Assembly (NCBI GenBank): GCA_944470555.2
Contig: OX104127.1
Location: 25,435,661 to 25,499,660 of the forward strand
Length of the DNA: 64,000 nt
Direction: 5' to 3'
DNA from: Heterobilharzia americana
Lineage: Eukaryota > Platyhelminthes > Trematoda > Strigeidida > Schistosomatidae
In this document: piece by piece, positions 34,696 to 45,597 of the stretch
Layout of the letters: each line of letters begins with the position of its first letter
Position numbering within the stretch: the stretch's first letter is position 1
The notes under the pieces: model-generated
Databases searched by the model: none
What the model saw: only the letters and a program-made list of their open reading frames with translations
Told to the model about the DNA's origin: nothing
Made by a program: the position numbers and the translations under genes

Positions 34696-35094
34696 TAGGT
34701 TATTCAGTTTATTTCATAGGGTCCATTCACTAGTTTAGTAAGAAATGTACGTTAGAATTAGGGTCTAAGACTGAATTCATTTTAATCCCTCTAATTTGTA
34801 CATAATGTGACGAAGTGTTTCTCACTAATACATACAGAAAACAATTCCTTAAGTCCGTGAAGAAGCTATACTCAGGAGTTCCGAAATTAGCTTGCCCCTT
34901 GTTTATCTGATGACACTGGAATACCATCTTTTCACCATACCATATAGTGAAAAATAGTCATGACCCATCTACGAATGTGGTACATTTCCTCCCCACATTT
35001 GCATTTTATAAGTTGAAAACTAATTTAAAGATTAATTCTACGCTGTTCTTTATCGCTTACTTTTGTATAAGAAATTACAGGCTGATTGAAGCAT
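34696..35094. other. Unassigned stretch
   Basis: No gene or repeat recognised. Confidence 0.35.
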
Positions 35095-35275
35095 GAATTC
35101 TGGTTACGTGCTCCAATGGCCTAGTGGATAACGCGTTGGCGTTTGAAGTGATGAGTTCGAGTCTAAGTGGAAACATCATCACCCACTGGGGTGCAAATGT
35201 TTTCAGCTGAAACGTCCCAATCAGAACGAAACACGTGTCCCGGATTCTACTGCTAATCATGAAGATGAATATAAA
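35095..35275 (+). repeat. Family B SINE, decayed hammerhead
   Basis: Good tRNA-like head (ATGGCCTAGTGGATAACGCG, GAGTTCGAGTC; 35115-35165). The hammerhead box reads CTGAAAC and stem II is lost; stem III ACACG/GTGT and GAAA survive. Confidence 0.65.
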
Positions 35276-35574
35276 ATCATGATTCCGCACTTTGAACGGA
35301 CCACAGGACAGTGATATGTTGCATCGCTTCAAATAAAATGAATCTTTGATAGAAGGATAACTTCTCCCTCTTTACCTCATTTCCTTTAAAGAACACTATT
35401 GTAGTTGCATTGTTACTTAAGCGCCACATTTGATCACTCGGAAGAAAATGTATTTTATCCGGTAACACTACACTTCTACCTACATCTAGTTCATTAAATT
35501 TTCACCTATTTTTTCAGCTGTCATAAAATTTCTTCATGCTCTTTTATCATCAAACTCTGGCTAACTCACTACTA

Positions 35575-35890
35575 GCAATGGATAGTAGCTAGCAGTGGAA
35601 TCCAGTGCGCGCATTTCGTCGTATTCAGATCTTGTCAGTTGGATATACTTTCCTCCGAATGAGTGATGTTGTTCCCTCTAAGACTCGAACTTAGGACATA
35701 TTGATTCAAACGCCAGAATGTCGACCACTAGACAACTAGGGTACGATAATCACTCCTTCTGTGACAGATATACTGCAGTTTTTTTTGTTTTGGCTTGTAG
35801 ATCCCGTCTGTTGGTTGGATTGTACTGATCAGCGACTATTAGGATAGGGTCTCCTGTCCGGTTGCCTCGACGTTGCCGGTACTTTCAAAT
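35575..35890 (-). repeat. Family B SINE, minus copy
   Basis: Mirror image of the copy at 35095, 300 bases away. The hammerhead box is CTGACAA (G8 lost). The tRNA head and the monomer start with the complement of cgaggc...ggagaccc follow to 35890. Confidence 0.65.
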
Positions 35891-36555
35891 TTCATAATAA
35901 CGTTGACGGTCATATGCCAATAGTGACTGACCACTTCTGTCCAATCATAAATTCAGATTCACAAGCTATAACATCAAAGTCTGATTAACTAAGGCTAAAA
36001 TTCATGTTAGCCAATTGAAAATGGGTTTAAAAGTCATCTGATTATAATCGATAGAACACTAAACAAACACAACGATGCATACAAAAGATTTTCTAATATG
36101 AACTGAGAGTTGAATCTTGAAGTAAACAATATGTTTAGCTTATTAACTATAAAAGGTTATATGAATGAACTAAAGCGCTTAGAAACGCAGTTCGAATTTC
36201 CGTAAAAAGTCACACTTCGCCAAAAGTTTATATGGCTTATTTTTGCTGTAAATTTGTTATTGACATACATAAACAGTAAAATGACTTTATGTACTGAAGA
36301 ATCATCCATAAAAATGAAAAATTTGTGATTACTTTTCATCGAATGAATTAAATAAATAATATGATATACATATATATTATGAATATATTATAAAAAACAA
36401 ATATTCAGGATAATCATTGATAAGATATCGGTACTGAGACTTCGAAACCTCCCAGTTTAAGTAGCCTTAAATAAAAGCCAAAGCGATACGGCGAAAAAAA
36501 GACCAGAAAATCTATGACAAGTAATCAGACACATCAAAAATACCTTGCCTCACAC
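35891..36555. other. Unassigned AT-rich stretch
   Basis: No gene or repeat recognised. Confidence 0.35.
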
Positions 36556-36647
36556 TAATTAACCAAAACATTTATCAACAAATTCATAAGAAATCGAAAG
36601 AAAAACATCAGCAATGCTGGTGGCGGCGCTAGTAGTAGTAGTAGCAT

Positions 36648-36683
<36 letters not shown>

Positions 36684-37060
36684 TAGCGGTAGTATAAACA
36701 ATCTTTTTAGGTTAAAAGTTCCTACCGATGCAATTGAGCAAAATAATGTGGTTTGTCAAATCCCTTACAATGGTTGCGAGGTCAAATACATAGGTCAAAC
36801 TAGTCGACTAGGGTCGATTAGAAAAGCGGAGCACAAAGATTTCGTTAGGTCAAGATTTGTAGGTCCTGATAAGATGAGGAATTTAGAAAAATGCTCGGCT
36901 ATAGCTCTGCCCGCAAATACAGACAATCACACAGTAGGGTGGGATAGAGCAACCGTTAAAAACTAACTTAGTTGGATGGAGAGAGAGGTTGGCAACTGAA
37001 TCTTTGTTTATCGAATCAACACCAAACACATACAATCGAAGTGATTTTGCACCTGTCCCA
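36556..37060 (+). mobile_element. Penelope-like element endonuclease with in-frame poly-Ser tract
   Basis: An uninterrupted frame from the stop at 36556-36558 to the stop at 36964-36966 (135 residues, no required ATG) runs FINKFIRNRKKN, then GGGASSSSS and a Ser run encoded by (AGT)n(AGC)n (36620-36690). Next come VVCQIPYNGCEVKYIGQTSR and IRKAEHKDFVRSRF, the Cys pair and YIG of a GIY-YIG domain, and DNHTVGWDRATV. A frameshift near 36966 continues as WRERLATESLFIES and NTYNRSDFAPVPDIW to about 37060. The domain type is the one usual in the second PLE family of the window (see 12270-13570). No RT is attached. Confidence 0.75.
36618..36692 (+). repeat. (AGT)n(AGC)n(AGT)n trinucleotide microsatellite
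   Basis: Compound trinucleotide repeat that stays in frame with the PLE endonuclease ORF and encodes serine throughout apart from one Ile. Confidence 0.9.
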
Positions 37061-37669
37061 GATATATGGAAAATTCTACCATCCTTGTCATCACAGAGAA
37101 GGAGAAAAAGTTAGGAATACATAAACTCTGTCTTGAAGTTGTAGAGTTACCTGATATGGATATGAACAATAAATTATGTCCAAAACATTATCCACTAATT
37201 GCTACCGTTTCACTGTGTGATGTTTCTAATGAACAGACTAAAATGGGATTACAATCGACCACAGTGCCCAAGTTTTACTCCTGTCTCAATTCAAACCTTA
37301 CGACTTTTAGGAAAACAAATGAAAACAGGATTGTTCAGTGAAGGGACTGTTTTCGGCGATTTCATTCATTAAGCTGCACAATTCCATTTATAGACGTTTT
37401 CTGAGGATGTATAATCTATTTCGTGTTTAAAGGCAGTTAACTAACAGTGCCAACAACCAAAGTGATGGATATAAAAAAGCGAAATCCCATTTTCATCCCT
37501 AAACAATCAAAGATGATTGAGGCTGAATAACGAGCTTAGGAACACTATAAACTATTTGATGATTGAATTGTTATCACAGTGAGTAAAGAAACAAGGAATA
37601 GTTGGTAATATGAAACAAATGAATGGAGCGAAAAAGTTGGAAGGGAGGAAACATCTTGTAAAGCTAAAG
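37061..37669. other. Unassigned stretch
   Basis: An open stretch (37066-37341) partly overlaps the PLE frame. Its second half (VELPDMDMNNKLCPKHYPL and after) matches nothing I know. Confidence 0.3.
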
Positions 37670-38005
37670 ATTAAGACCATGAAAGAAGCAAAGGTTGAAC
37701 AAGTCTCTTTTGTATACAAATCTCTGGCTTTTCTGTTTGAATTACAAAACCTTCAGCGATAAAAAAGAAATGCATGCGCACTGACTATGGTAAGTTTTCT
37801 TGCCACTGTAAATAACTTTGAAAGAGGTGATTGTTGAGAATGAATGACCAGCGTTAGCGAGGTGTTCCATTATCACACTTCTTATAGATCCACTAACACT
37901 TCTTTGTAGTTAAGTAGAATAGTGTTCTTCAATGCTTTTAGATGGGATCCGTGTGGAACGACCAATATACTTAGCTCCACAAGACCAGATCAACTCATAC
38001 ACACA
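37670..38005 (-). mobile_element. Penelope-like element, endonuclease fragment
   Basis: On the minus strand from 38000: SCGAKYIGRSTR, SKSIEEHYST, stop, then VSGSIRSVIMEHLANAGHSF and a degraded C-terminal block. These are the CGAxYIGRT, EHxPxWL and SxIxEHLxxxGH blocks of the domain. A (CA)n run at 38000-38016 marks its 5' side. Confidence 0.7.
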
Positions 38006-38049
38006 CACACACACACATACAAAGGTAGGCAGACGCCTGATTTTGTCTT

Positions 38050-38345
38050 TGAGGCTTTTGCTAAGTCTACCAGTCTCATAGCACTACCTCTGATTCCCGC
38101 ACAATATCTAGTTCCTCCATCGCCTTAAGCATCAGTTTCTTACCTGCATCCTTGAATACTTCGGATGTCAGGTCCTTCCACTCTGCTTCGTTTCAGGTTC
38201 GACAAAGCCTTCTCAACTTCAAGGGGAGTTAGATGATCGACATCTATGTCACATTCACCTTCAGACTAGATGTTGGGTATTTGAAAAATTACTGAGGACC
38301 AGTTGTATTGTGTTTCAAAGTGTTCTGCCCAACGTTCTAGCTCAT
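38050..38345 (-). mobile_element. LINE (RTE-like) reverse transcriptase N-terminal fragment
   Basis: On the minus strand from 38340: ELERWAEHFETQYNW, then VDHLTPLEVEKALSNLKRSR and EGPD. These correspond to the WAEHFExLxN, EVxxAIxxLKxxKAxGPD region at the start of LINE RT domains. Two frameshifts and truncation at both ends. Confidence 0.7.
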
Positions 38346-38849
38346 CATATTTGAAGAATCTACAGCACTGATAACTTGGAAGAAGAACTCATGTTTCTTA
38401 AAAGGGTTCCGATTGAAAACGGATGTCCAGCACGATTTGCGGACAAAAAAGTAAGATCCAAACTACAAAAACAGATACATATTTCAGTTCTAAAGGTGAT
38501 ACTGTACATGAATTTTGACTTCAAAGTTGACCTCACTGTTGATATCTGGAAGAAGTGATTGTCAAAGTCGCTAAAGAAAACATTCTTCGCATCAGTTTTG
38601 ATGATAGTATTCTCCAGCCATCCAATGTATCCTAGAAACCCGAAAGATAAGCTTCCCCACCTAACTGTTCCCATGTGTGTTTGTCAATTCACCTGCTCAT
38701 ATGGAGCCAAATATGTAAATCTTTCGATGAGCATTCTTTTTAAGTGGGTTAGAAAACATTACCCCGCTTGGCTGCACAAAGGTGTGAGTGGATTCATCAA
38801 AAGTGCAATTATTGAGTACTATGTCAATACTCGTCACAGAATTACACCC

Positions 38850-38985
38850 CTGGCTGGGTCATTTGTGAGCATTGCTGAGGAGTCCCATACTAGGATGAAA
38901 CAGCTATCCAGTGCTCTGAGGTCTCCAATGTTTCTTCAACTCATGTTAGTCAATGATGAATTCCAACCCGAAAAGAAATAAGCCA
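38850..38985 (+). repeat. Family A SINE fragment inserted in a PLE
   Basis: Starts at the end of the tRNA head (ggctgggtcatttgtgagc), with hammerhead and tail complete. The host PLE reads coherently on both sides, so the SINE arrived after the PLE. Confidence 0.75.
38869..38914 (+). ncRNA. Hammerhead ribozyme, near-consensus (family A)
   Basis: CTGAGGA (38875-38881), stem II with a G-T closing pair (GTCC/GGAT), GAAA, an AUC cleavage triplet and stem I GCATTG/CAGTGC. Stem III (ACAG/CTAT) has one C-A mismatch. Confidence 0.6.
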
Positions 38986-39224
38986 AAGAAATGGTGTGTT
39001 TCCACTTTCTATGTACTGCAGAAGCTCTTACCATATGCACGGAGAAACCAGAATTGCGTGTACAAAAGAAGCTTGTTTAACCTTTGTTGCTATCTTAGAC
39101 TTCGCTGAACTTCTCGTTTACTGTGATGTACAGTGATTTAAATCTACAAATCAATGTATTTTGTTCAGTAGTGTATTTGCAGGGATTTACTGACTTAAAA
39201 AAGCCTTTATCTTGGATTGATATC

Positions 39225-39320
39225 ATTCATATTACCACTGAATACCTGGAAGTACTGGGGAGTTACTTCATTTTAGCTTTGAACTCCTCAGCAGTGATCA
39301 TTCGTGATGCTGAAATGGAT
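39225..39320 (-). repeat. Family A SINE fragment, decayed
   Basis: Minus hammerhead region ending ctcctcagcagtgatc; core partners are lost. Confidence 0.55.
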
Positions 39321-39454
39321 AGGATATAAAACTTTCATCTTTGTGTTAATGGATGTTTATGGGCACTTAACACACTATGGTCACCATTTTCAAATAAGAA
39401 ACAACGCAGAGTATATTAAGAAGTTCTTGATTCTCGTCTTCTACGCCGAATAAT

Positions 39455-40115
39455 TAGGACACCAATCATGATGTACAAATCTCGTAATTATCATCTAGCA
39501 GACTGCTTTATGGCCAGTTTGGAGAACGGACTCTTGAAATCAACGATTGAAGGTTTTCAACTGTATAAAAAGTACATGGATGATGCTTCCTTTATCTCTC
39601 ATCATCAATATGATTTGAGTCATGTTCTACAAATATTCAATATCTGCCATTCAGCAATAAGATTAACCTTTGAGGTTGAAAATTTCCTTTCTTGATGTGG
39701 AGCTGACAAGAACAGGTGATGGAACGTTAAGTAGATCAATTCACAGAAAACCAGTATGGAATGGTTAACTGACGAACTTTAATAGCTGGATTCCTATGAG
39801 TCTTAGGCGAAACCTGATAGTATCTAGTACCACTGGCATTACGCGAATCTGAAGTCCCGATATATTAGAGGGGGAAATTTCTGTCCTAAAGAACATCTTG
39901 ATTGAAAACGGATTCCCACCACACTTCATAGACAAAACACCAAGCCTAAACCTCGCAAAGAGAATCTTACCACCGTACAAAAAGAAAGATACTCAATATG
40001 AATCTAAACTTCAAAGGTGATTCTGCTGCTGACACTTTAAAAAGGAGGACATCAAACACTCTCAGGAAAACATTCTTAGCTTCAGATAGTTATAACAAAT
40101 TAAGTTAGAAGTGTG
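39455..40115 (+). mobile_element. Penelope-like element, RT palm and thumb with YMDD
   Basis: 39468-39695 encodes LADCFMASLENGLLKSTIEG, then YKKYMDDASFIS with the catalytic YMDD intact. After a frameshift come FLDVELTRTGDGTLSRSIHR, NFNSWIPMSLRRNL and LIENGFPPHFIDK (39720-39960). The endonuclease part is absent. It belongs to the same PLE family as 38346-39085, which holds the complementary 3' half upstream, so the two are separate copies. Confidence 0.8.
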
Positions 40116-41039
40116 AAACTGTAATGCGGTTCTCAGATACAAAGCTCACATGCAACAGAAGTTATGACGACAAGAAGAGGAAGTAAGTTCTGTTTAAAAC
40201 GATTATTGTCATGCCTATGATGAATATAAAGCATCAAGAACGAAGTATCAACAACTGATGATACAATCTAAAGGAAAAGCTGAAATAAATGACAAAAACA
40301 TGCAAGAATGGCTAGCTTAAATAAAATCCCCAAAGTAAATATTCACGCGTACCGTTTATTTTAACAGAATTACTTTGTCCATTAGAAACTATTCAACATT
40401 TTACTAAAGTTTTGATACCTTGTGTTAAGGATTTGATAGAAATTCGGCTAACTAAGAACCAAGACATACAAAAAGGAGAACAATAAGGCAAGTTACTGAA
40501 TCAGTGACTATTTTACTTCATAAATGTAAAATTTGGCATTATTTCTTGACATGACCAACCAACCAGTAAAAGTTCACGGAAATCAAAGTGAAAATGGGAC
40601 ATAACCAGATTTTGGGTTTCTTACCTAAATAGGAGAGCACTTGACAAGTAATCCAACAGCTATAGGTTCTAAGTCTCTTTCTACCTTCGTTTCAACACCA
40701 TAGTTTCTTGGTATTTATCGAAAAATCATTGAAAACAATCGATTTGAGGGTAAATATTTTATTATACACTATTACATTAACCTACTAATCCCTGGTCATC
40801 TCCTTCGAGGTTCTAACCACTCCTTACCTTTCAATTCCACTGTTAATATGCCGGTCTTTAAAGCACTTAACTTGGTTGGGTTGGCTCACACTTTAGACTT
40901 TATTTCAAAATTCTCAATTATCAGACTTTAAGTGTAATTTTGATGAGTTTAGAAAAGGCATATAAATCCTGTGCACTTACATGTTGAATAAATAAAATAA
41001 ACACCAGAGAAGTGATAAATAATGCAGTCCAATTTTTTT
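40116..41039. other. Unassigned stretch
   Basis: No gene recognised; no strong repeat signal. Confidence 0.35.
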
Positions 41040-41230
41040 GAATTAGGAGGTTTGTGTGGATCTAGAGATTCTTCAAGTTGATATTCATCATGGACTGACA
41101 TCAGTTGGAGGAACATTGGAAACCTGGGAGCACTCGACAGTTGTTTCGTCCAAATAGTATGGAACTCAGCACTGAGCATCCACGACCTTACCTCCCTAGG
41201 GGTTGAACATGCGACCCCCGGGTTCCATAG
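41040..41230 (-). repeat. Family A SINE, minus half of inverted pair
   Basis: Tail, hammerhead block 41130-41180 and B-box region. The core has lost the GA of CUGANGA (CTGAGTTCC), so it is inactive. Confidence 0.7.
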
Positions 41231-41670
41231 CTATCCAGTGCTCTCAGGTTTTCAGTCTCCCTCCAACTGATGTCAGTCCATAATGAATATCAACTTGAAG
41301 AATCTCCAAGTCCCCACAAACCCCCAAATTCAATTGAACTAATCCTCATTGGTGACTAGCTTGACAGGCGATTCCTGAAGTTTCAATAAGTTGTGACCAG
41401 TAGACCAAACCTGGTGGCCGTGAGGACAAATACTCAACGATGATATTGGGTGGTGATCGCGCCGTCATGAACTCACAGAAGTTGGAAATATGGACCACTG
41501 GATTCCGGCTCAGTGGTCCAATGGTAACGTGCTGACCACGGAACCTGAAGGTTGCGAGTGTATGGGTGAGCACTGCTGAAGAGTCTCATACTAAATGGAC
41601 GAAGCGGCTACTCAGTGCTCTCATGTATCCAATGTTCTTCCAACTGATGTCAGTTCATAATGAATCCCTC
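41231..41670 (+). repeat. Family A SINE, plus head-to-tail partial dimer
   Basis: Begins inside stem III of a hammerhead (ctatccagtgct), a few bases from the cleavage site. The tail of the first unit and a complete second monomer follow. The second hammerhead (41567-41615) has GAAG in place of GAAA and a broken stem III. Unit spacing is 377 bp, shorter than 401 owing to small deletions. Confidence 0.7.
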
Positions 41671-41734
41671 CTTTTTATTTAAAGAAATAGTTTATTTACA
41701 GAATACATGTCGAAATAATTTAAAAATCCCCATA

Positions 41735-43200
41735 GATTATTCAGAACAAGAATCATTTGAGCGAACAATTGTTTTCAGTGACTCCTTCAGACTCTACAGT
41801 TATAAACCCATGCGAATAAGTGAAATACAATAGCCGAAATAAGACATCATGTACAATTTTTATTATACTGAAACAGTCAGCCCGGTGAATTCTCCGTATC
41901 ACTCAATAGCAAAATGGTCAGTATGTTTGCTAGAGTCTCTACATAGGAAATTTATGAGACTCAGTAAAAAAGATGTATTCAGCTTCGTAGAACATATCAA
42001 AAATATGAATATAAGAAGTAAGAGAATGATTTCATTGGATACGCATGATTATTTACCAATTCTTCGCTTATAGAAACCGTTAACTACATTTGCGATGAAT
42101 TCAGAAAATGACAGATAGACGTAGGAATCCCACCTGAAAGAGTTAAGGGATTGCTACTAAAATACACAATGAATATTTATCAATGAATTATATGGACAAG
42201 TAGATGAGATTGCAATTGGCTCTTCTATGCGTCCTACGCGAGAGGACACGTTTTTGGCTAAACTTCAAAATGGTGAACCTAGGGACACACTTGATAAACT
42301 AGATTATTATTATTGCTGGTATATGCATGATACGTTCATCATTTGTAATAATGGCTACAATAAAGATAATCTTTTGAATACCTTCAATAATGTTCACCCA
42401 GTTATGAAGTTCACCTACGAGGAGGAACAAGAGAACAGTATTCCTTTCCTAGATGTCCTCCTTACCAGGAAAATGGATGGGTATAATAAAAGGAAAATTT
42501 TCCGAAAGAACAAATGGACTGGTCAATATATTCACTTTCACAGCTTCATGCCGATTCAGTATAAAAGAAACTTAGTGAATTGCCTGAGTTACATTTGTTC
42601 TGATAACTATGTTGGAGAAGAAATGAATAAGATGAAGATAATATTGCAACAAAATAGTTATCCACTAAACTTCATAAATAAATACTTTTTGTCAGCTTCT
42701 CAACCAAACCATTACTGACACAGCGAACCAAGGATAGGTTACCAGTGATAGCCACTTCAGTGTAGATTGATGAGTTCAGCTGCTGCTATGAAGCTAATTA
42801 CATAGGCCATACTCAAAGGGCTTTATCCATGCACGTTCGTGAACACACGCCACCTTGGTTAGGGAAAGGAACGACAAAGAGCATCAACAGTCCAATCCTA
42901 TCACATCTAGTAGATATCGGACATCAGATTAATGTAGATCATACCTTTTCTGTGATATACCGTTTCCATTGCAATCTCCCTAAAGGTGAACGACATGGCA
43001 TCTTATCCGTACCCAAAGCCATAGGGATCAACGCAAGAAAACCGGACCTTTGTGTTCAAAAGAAATATGTACGTCCACTTCGTTTACCTTGGCCCACAAC
43101 ACCTTCTTTATGAACTTTCCTACCACAATTGCACATTTTAACCTCACATTCCTTTCTTCTATATTGTCATTACATTGATAAACATTCATTTTCTTATGTT
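41735..43200 (+). mobile_element. Penelope-like element: terminal repeat, RT and endonuclease, most complete copy
   Basis: 41735-41885 is a terminal repeat that recurs inverted at 44820-44965. 41849-42073 carries an N-terminal piece. 42190-42718 carries the RT: YGQVDEIAIGS (42192-42224), LAKLQNGEP, YYCWYMHDTFIICNNGY (YMDD changed to YMHD, removing one catalytic Asp), FTYEEEQENSIPFLDVLLTR, RKNKWTGQYIHFHSF and QNSYPLNFINKY. 42776-43113 carries the endonuclease: SCCYEANYIGHTQ, VREHTPPWLGKG, LSHLVDIGHQI and KPDLCVQKKYVRPLRLPW. Only a few frameshifts and stops separate these blocks, but the changed YxDD makes the RT non-functional. Confidence 0.85.
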
Positions 43201-43574
43201 ATTAGTTTTATGCCCTTCTTTATTCATACCACTACTGGTAGGCATTATCAACCGTGACGTAACACTTCATATTTGTTATTCTCTATTCGGTTATAGTATT
43301 CACATGATTTTCATCCCACTTGAATATAAGTCATCACTACATAATTATTATTTGACCCTTAGTAAACAAACAAACACACACACATTCATGAGCCAATAAA
43401 TGAATATAAATCAGTCATTATCTAAAGCAAATGGTCCCTTTGATAAATGTAAACAATGTAATGAGAAGACGTAGATTATCTGAAACATGTGATGTATTAG
43501 CGCTATTCATTTCGAACAATTTGATTATAAATGGACTTGTCGAACTGTTTATATGAAAATTTACGAAAAATACC
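43201..43574. other. Possible PLE 3' flank
   Basis: Follows the PLE coding end. 43455-43530 (gagaagacgtagattatctg and after) resembles 46545-46620, suggesting a shared PLE terminal segment. A (CA)n run lies near 43372-43384. Confidence 0.4.
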
Positions 43575-43714
43575 AATGACTTCAAGTTGTTATTCATCGA
43601 AGACTGACATCAGTTGGAGGAACAAAGGAAACCTGGGAGCACTGGACAGTTGTTTCGTCCTAGTATGGGACTCCTCAGCAGTGCGCACCCACGACCCCAC
43701 ACCAGCAAGACAGA
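43575..43714 (-). repeat. Family A SINE, minus half of inverted pair
   Basis: Tail, intact hammerhead and the tRNA-side linker, then a switch to the plus copy. Confidence 0.75.
43639..43684 (-). ncRNA. Hammerhead ribozyme, type I, consensus-intact (family A)
   Basis: Minus strand: stem I GCACTG/CAGTGC perfect, CTGAGGA, stem II GTCC/GGAC, GAAA, stem III ACA/TGT with a 2-nt loop, GUC cleavage triplet. No core position departs from consensus. Confidence 0.85.
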
Positions 43715-44015
43715 TAATCAACGATGACATTGGGTGGCGGTTGCGCTATATATCGTGAGCAGAAGTTGGAAATATGGAGCATTGGATTCTGACCCAGTGG
43801 CTCAATGGTAACGCGCTGGCCACGGAACCTGCAGGTCGCGGGTTCGATCCCTACTGGTGGGGTCGTGGGTGCGCACTGCTGAGGAGTCCCATACTAGTTG
43901 GACGAAGCAGCTGTCCAGTGCTCCCAGGTTTCCTTTGTTCCTCTAACTGATGTCAGTCTTCGATGAATAACAACTTGAAATATTTCCAAATCTCCACAAC
44001 TCCCTCAAAACCAAT
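43715..44015 (+). repeat. Family A SINE, plus copy, nearly complete
   Basis: 5' part, tRNA-like head (TGGCTCAATGG, GGGTTCGATCCC; 43797-43852), hammerhead and tail through aactgatgtcagtc. One of the best-preserved heads in the window. Confidence 0.8.
43873..43921 (+). ncRNA. Hammerhead ribozyme with A15.1 changed to G (family A)
   Basis: Stem I GCACTG/CAGTGC, CTGAGGA, stem II GTCC/GGAC and GUC are all present. GAAA reads GAAG, so the conserved A15.1-U16.1 pair becomes G-U. Confidence 0.65.
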
Positions 44016-44109
44016 GACTTCAACCAATAGGAAACATAAAAATAGGAAGAGCAGAGAAAAAAAACAAAATCTTATTCACGTTACTCTTGATATGAATATT
44101 AAAATCAAT

Positions 44110-44430
44110 ACTATTAAGGTAGGTTCAACGTGAGTACAAATTGTTTTTGTATACATAAAGGGCAGTTTGAATCTACGGACTGAAGAGCTTCAATAAATTT
44201 AAGCACTCGGCTCTCACCACTTTTATGTAGTACTTTAAAGGCTGTTTTCATGTCTATCCTATGGTTAGTTTCTAGTATATGTTTAGTGGTAGATGAACAT
44301 GGATGTTTGTCACCTGTACTTATCGGATCTGTTGAGTTCATTTGTTTTTGAAGCCACTTAGGTATATGTTCAACCTTCCTTAACTGCATATCACGATTAC
44401 TCCTCCCTAGGTATCATTATCTGTAGATTT
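44110..44430 (-). mobile_element. Penelope-like element, endonuclease fragment
   Basis: Minus-strand MQLRKVEHIPKWLQKQ, STTKHILETNHRIDMKTAFK, LKFIEALQSVDSNCPLCIQK. These are the REHxPxWL, HxxETxHxI and PLCxQKxFV blocks. The Cys/YIG part upstream (44390-44430) is frameshifted and carries a stop. It matches the family of 48180-48670. Confidence 0.75.
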
Positions 44431-44579
44431 TGTCTTCTCATTTCGTAATTGTTCTGTCAATACTGATTTCATTGCACAACTAACACACTAAACTGATAAC
44501 CATTCCACCATTCCATTCTATCTGATACAATTTTTCCTGAAAACTTTCAGTGCAACAGTGAGAGGAAATTGTATTGGAT

Positions 44580-44965
44580 ATACTGGATAATGATTTAAGG
44601 TGGACTTATGTGTTCAGAAGAAATATGTACATTCGCTTTGTCTGCCTTGCCCCACAATAGGGTCGATACATTCTTTATGGATTTCCCTACTACAAATTGT
44701 ACATTTTAACTTTCCACCCCTTTCTTCTGTATGCTCATTACATTGATGAACATTCATTTTCTTATGTTATGATAACTATATCACCATTCCATTCAATTTG
44801 ATCTCCATTAATCCATAACACTGACTGTCTCAATATAGTAATAATTGTATATCATACCTTATTTTAGCCATTGTATTTCACTTATTCTCATGAATTTATA
44901 ACTGTAGAACCTGAAGAAGAAGTTGTTCGCTTGCTCAAATTATTCTTGTACATATAGAAATGTCG
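44580..44965 (+). mobile_element. Penelope-like element 3' end with terminal repeat
   Basis: VDLCVQKKYVHSLCLP followed by untranslated sequence parallel to 43040-43200, then a terminal repeat (44820-44965) that is the reverse complement of 41735-41885. Confidence 0.7.
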
Positions 44966-45447
44966 ACTTTATGCAATTCACTTTGTTTATTTCAAAGGTT
45001 AACAATTTAGAATAATGCGGAAAAATCTTTGTCAGTCTTTAAAGTGCATTAGAATTTAACTTCAATACATAATTAATAAACTATTAAAGACTTCCACCTT
45101 AGATTATCCAATATGAAGTTGAACGTGTACTTAATCTTGTATTCCTAAAAAAAAATCCTTATTTATGTTTCATAAATGCCAAGTAGTACGCCAAAAATTT
45201 ATTCCGGTTAAAGTTTATTGCCTAAACTCATATGAAGATAACTCCACAACTTTGAGACATAGTTTAAGTAACTCTAATTCTTTCACATCTTCCTTGATAT
45301 AGGCACCAAGAAGAGGTTATAAGTTATTTTTGCACGTCGTATTGATTCGATGGTCAAAAATTCATTGATCAATCTCTCCTTACACCCAACTAAATTAGTT
45401 TTGAATGACTTTAAAGATCAATTTCGTAACAACTGAAACAACACTTC
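44966..45447. other. Unassigned AT-rich stretch
   Basis: No gene or repeat recognised. Confidence 0.35.
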
Positions 45448-45597
45448 TTTATTTGGGAGCACTGGACAGCTGTTTCGTCCTAGTATGGGACTCCTCAGCA
45501 GTGCGCACCCACGACCCCACACCAGCAGGGATCGAACCGCGACCTTCAGGTTCCGCGGCCAGCACGTTACCATTGAGCCACTGGGTCAGAATCCAAT
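45448..45597 (-). repeat. Family A SINE, minus half of inverted pair
   Basis: Intact hammerhead, linker and a full tRNA-like head (B box ggttcgatccc-like complement at 45529-45541, A-box region near 45575-45590). The tail is cut at about 45448. Confidence 0.8.
45459..45504 (-). ncRNA. Hammerhead ribozyme, type I, consensus-intact (family A)
   Basis: Stem I GCACTG/CAGTGC, CTGAGGA, stem II GTCC/GGAC with loop CATACTA, GAAA, self-complementary stem III ACAGCTGT, GUC. All core positions and all pairs match; this is the family A consensus form. Confidence 0.88.

Larger units (their letters stand above)
38346..39085 (+). mobile_element. Penelope-like element, RT thumb and endonuclease, interrupted by a family A SINE
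   Basis: 38370-38560 encodes EELMFLKRVPIENGCPARF, then frameshifts into 38559-38845: MCVCQFTCSYGAKYVNLS (Cys cluster; YIG changed to YVN), HYPAWLHKGVSGFIKSAIIE and YVNTRH. A family A fragment interrupts at about 38850-38985, and the PLE resumes at 38990-39080 with AEALTICTEKPELRVQKKLV, the C-terminal block. The YIG change would affect the endonuclease active site. Confidence 0.8.

Noticed and set aside
38001..38016. (CA)n run considered as a regulatory element
   Set aside because: Simple microsatellite; several others occur in the window.
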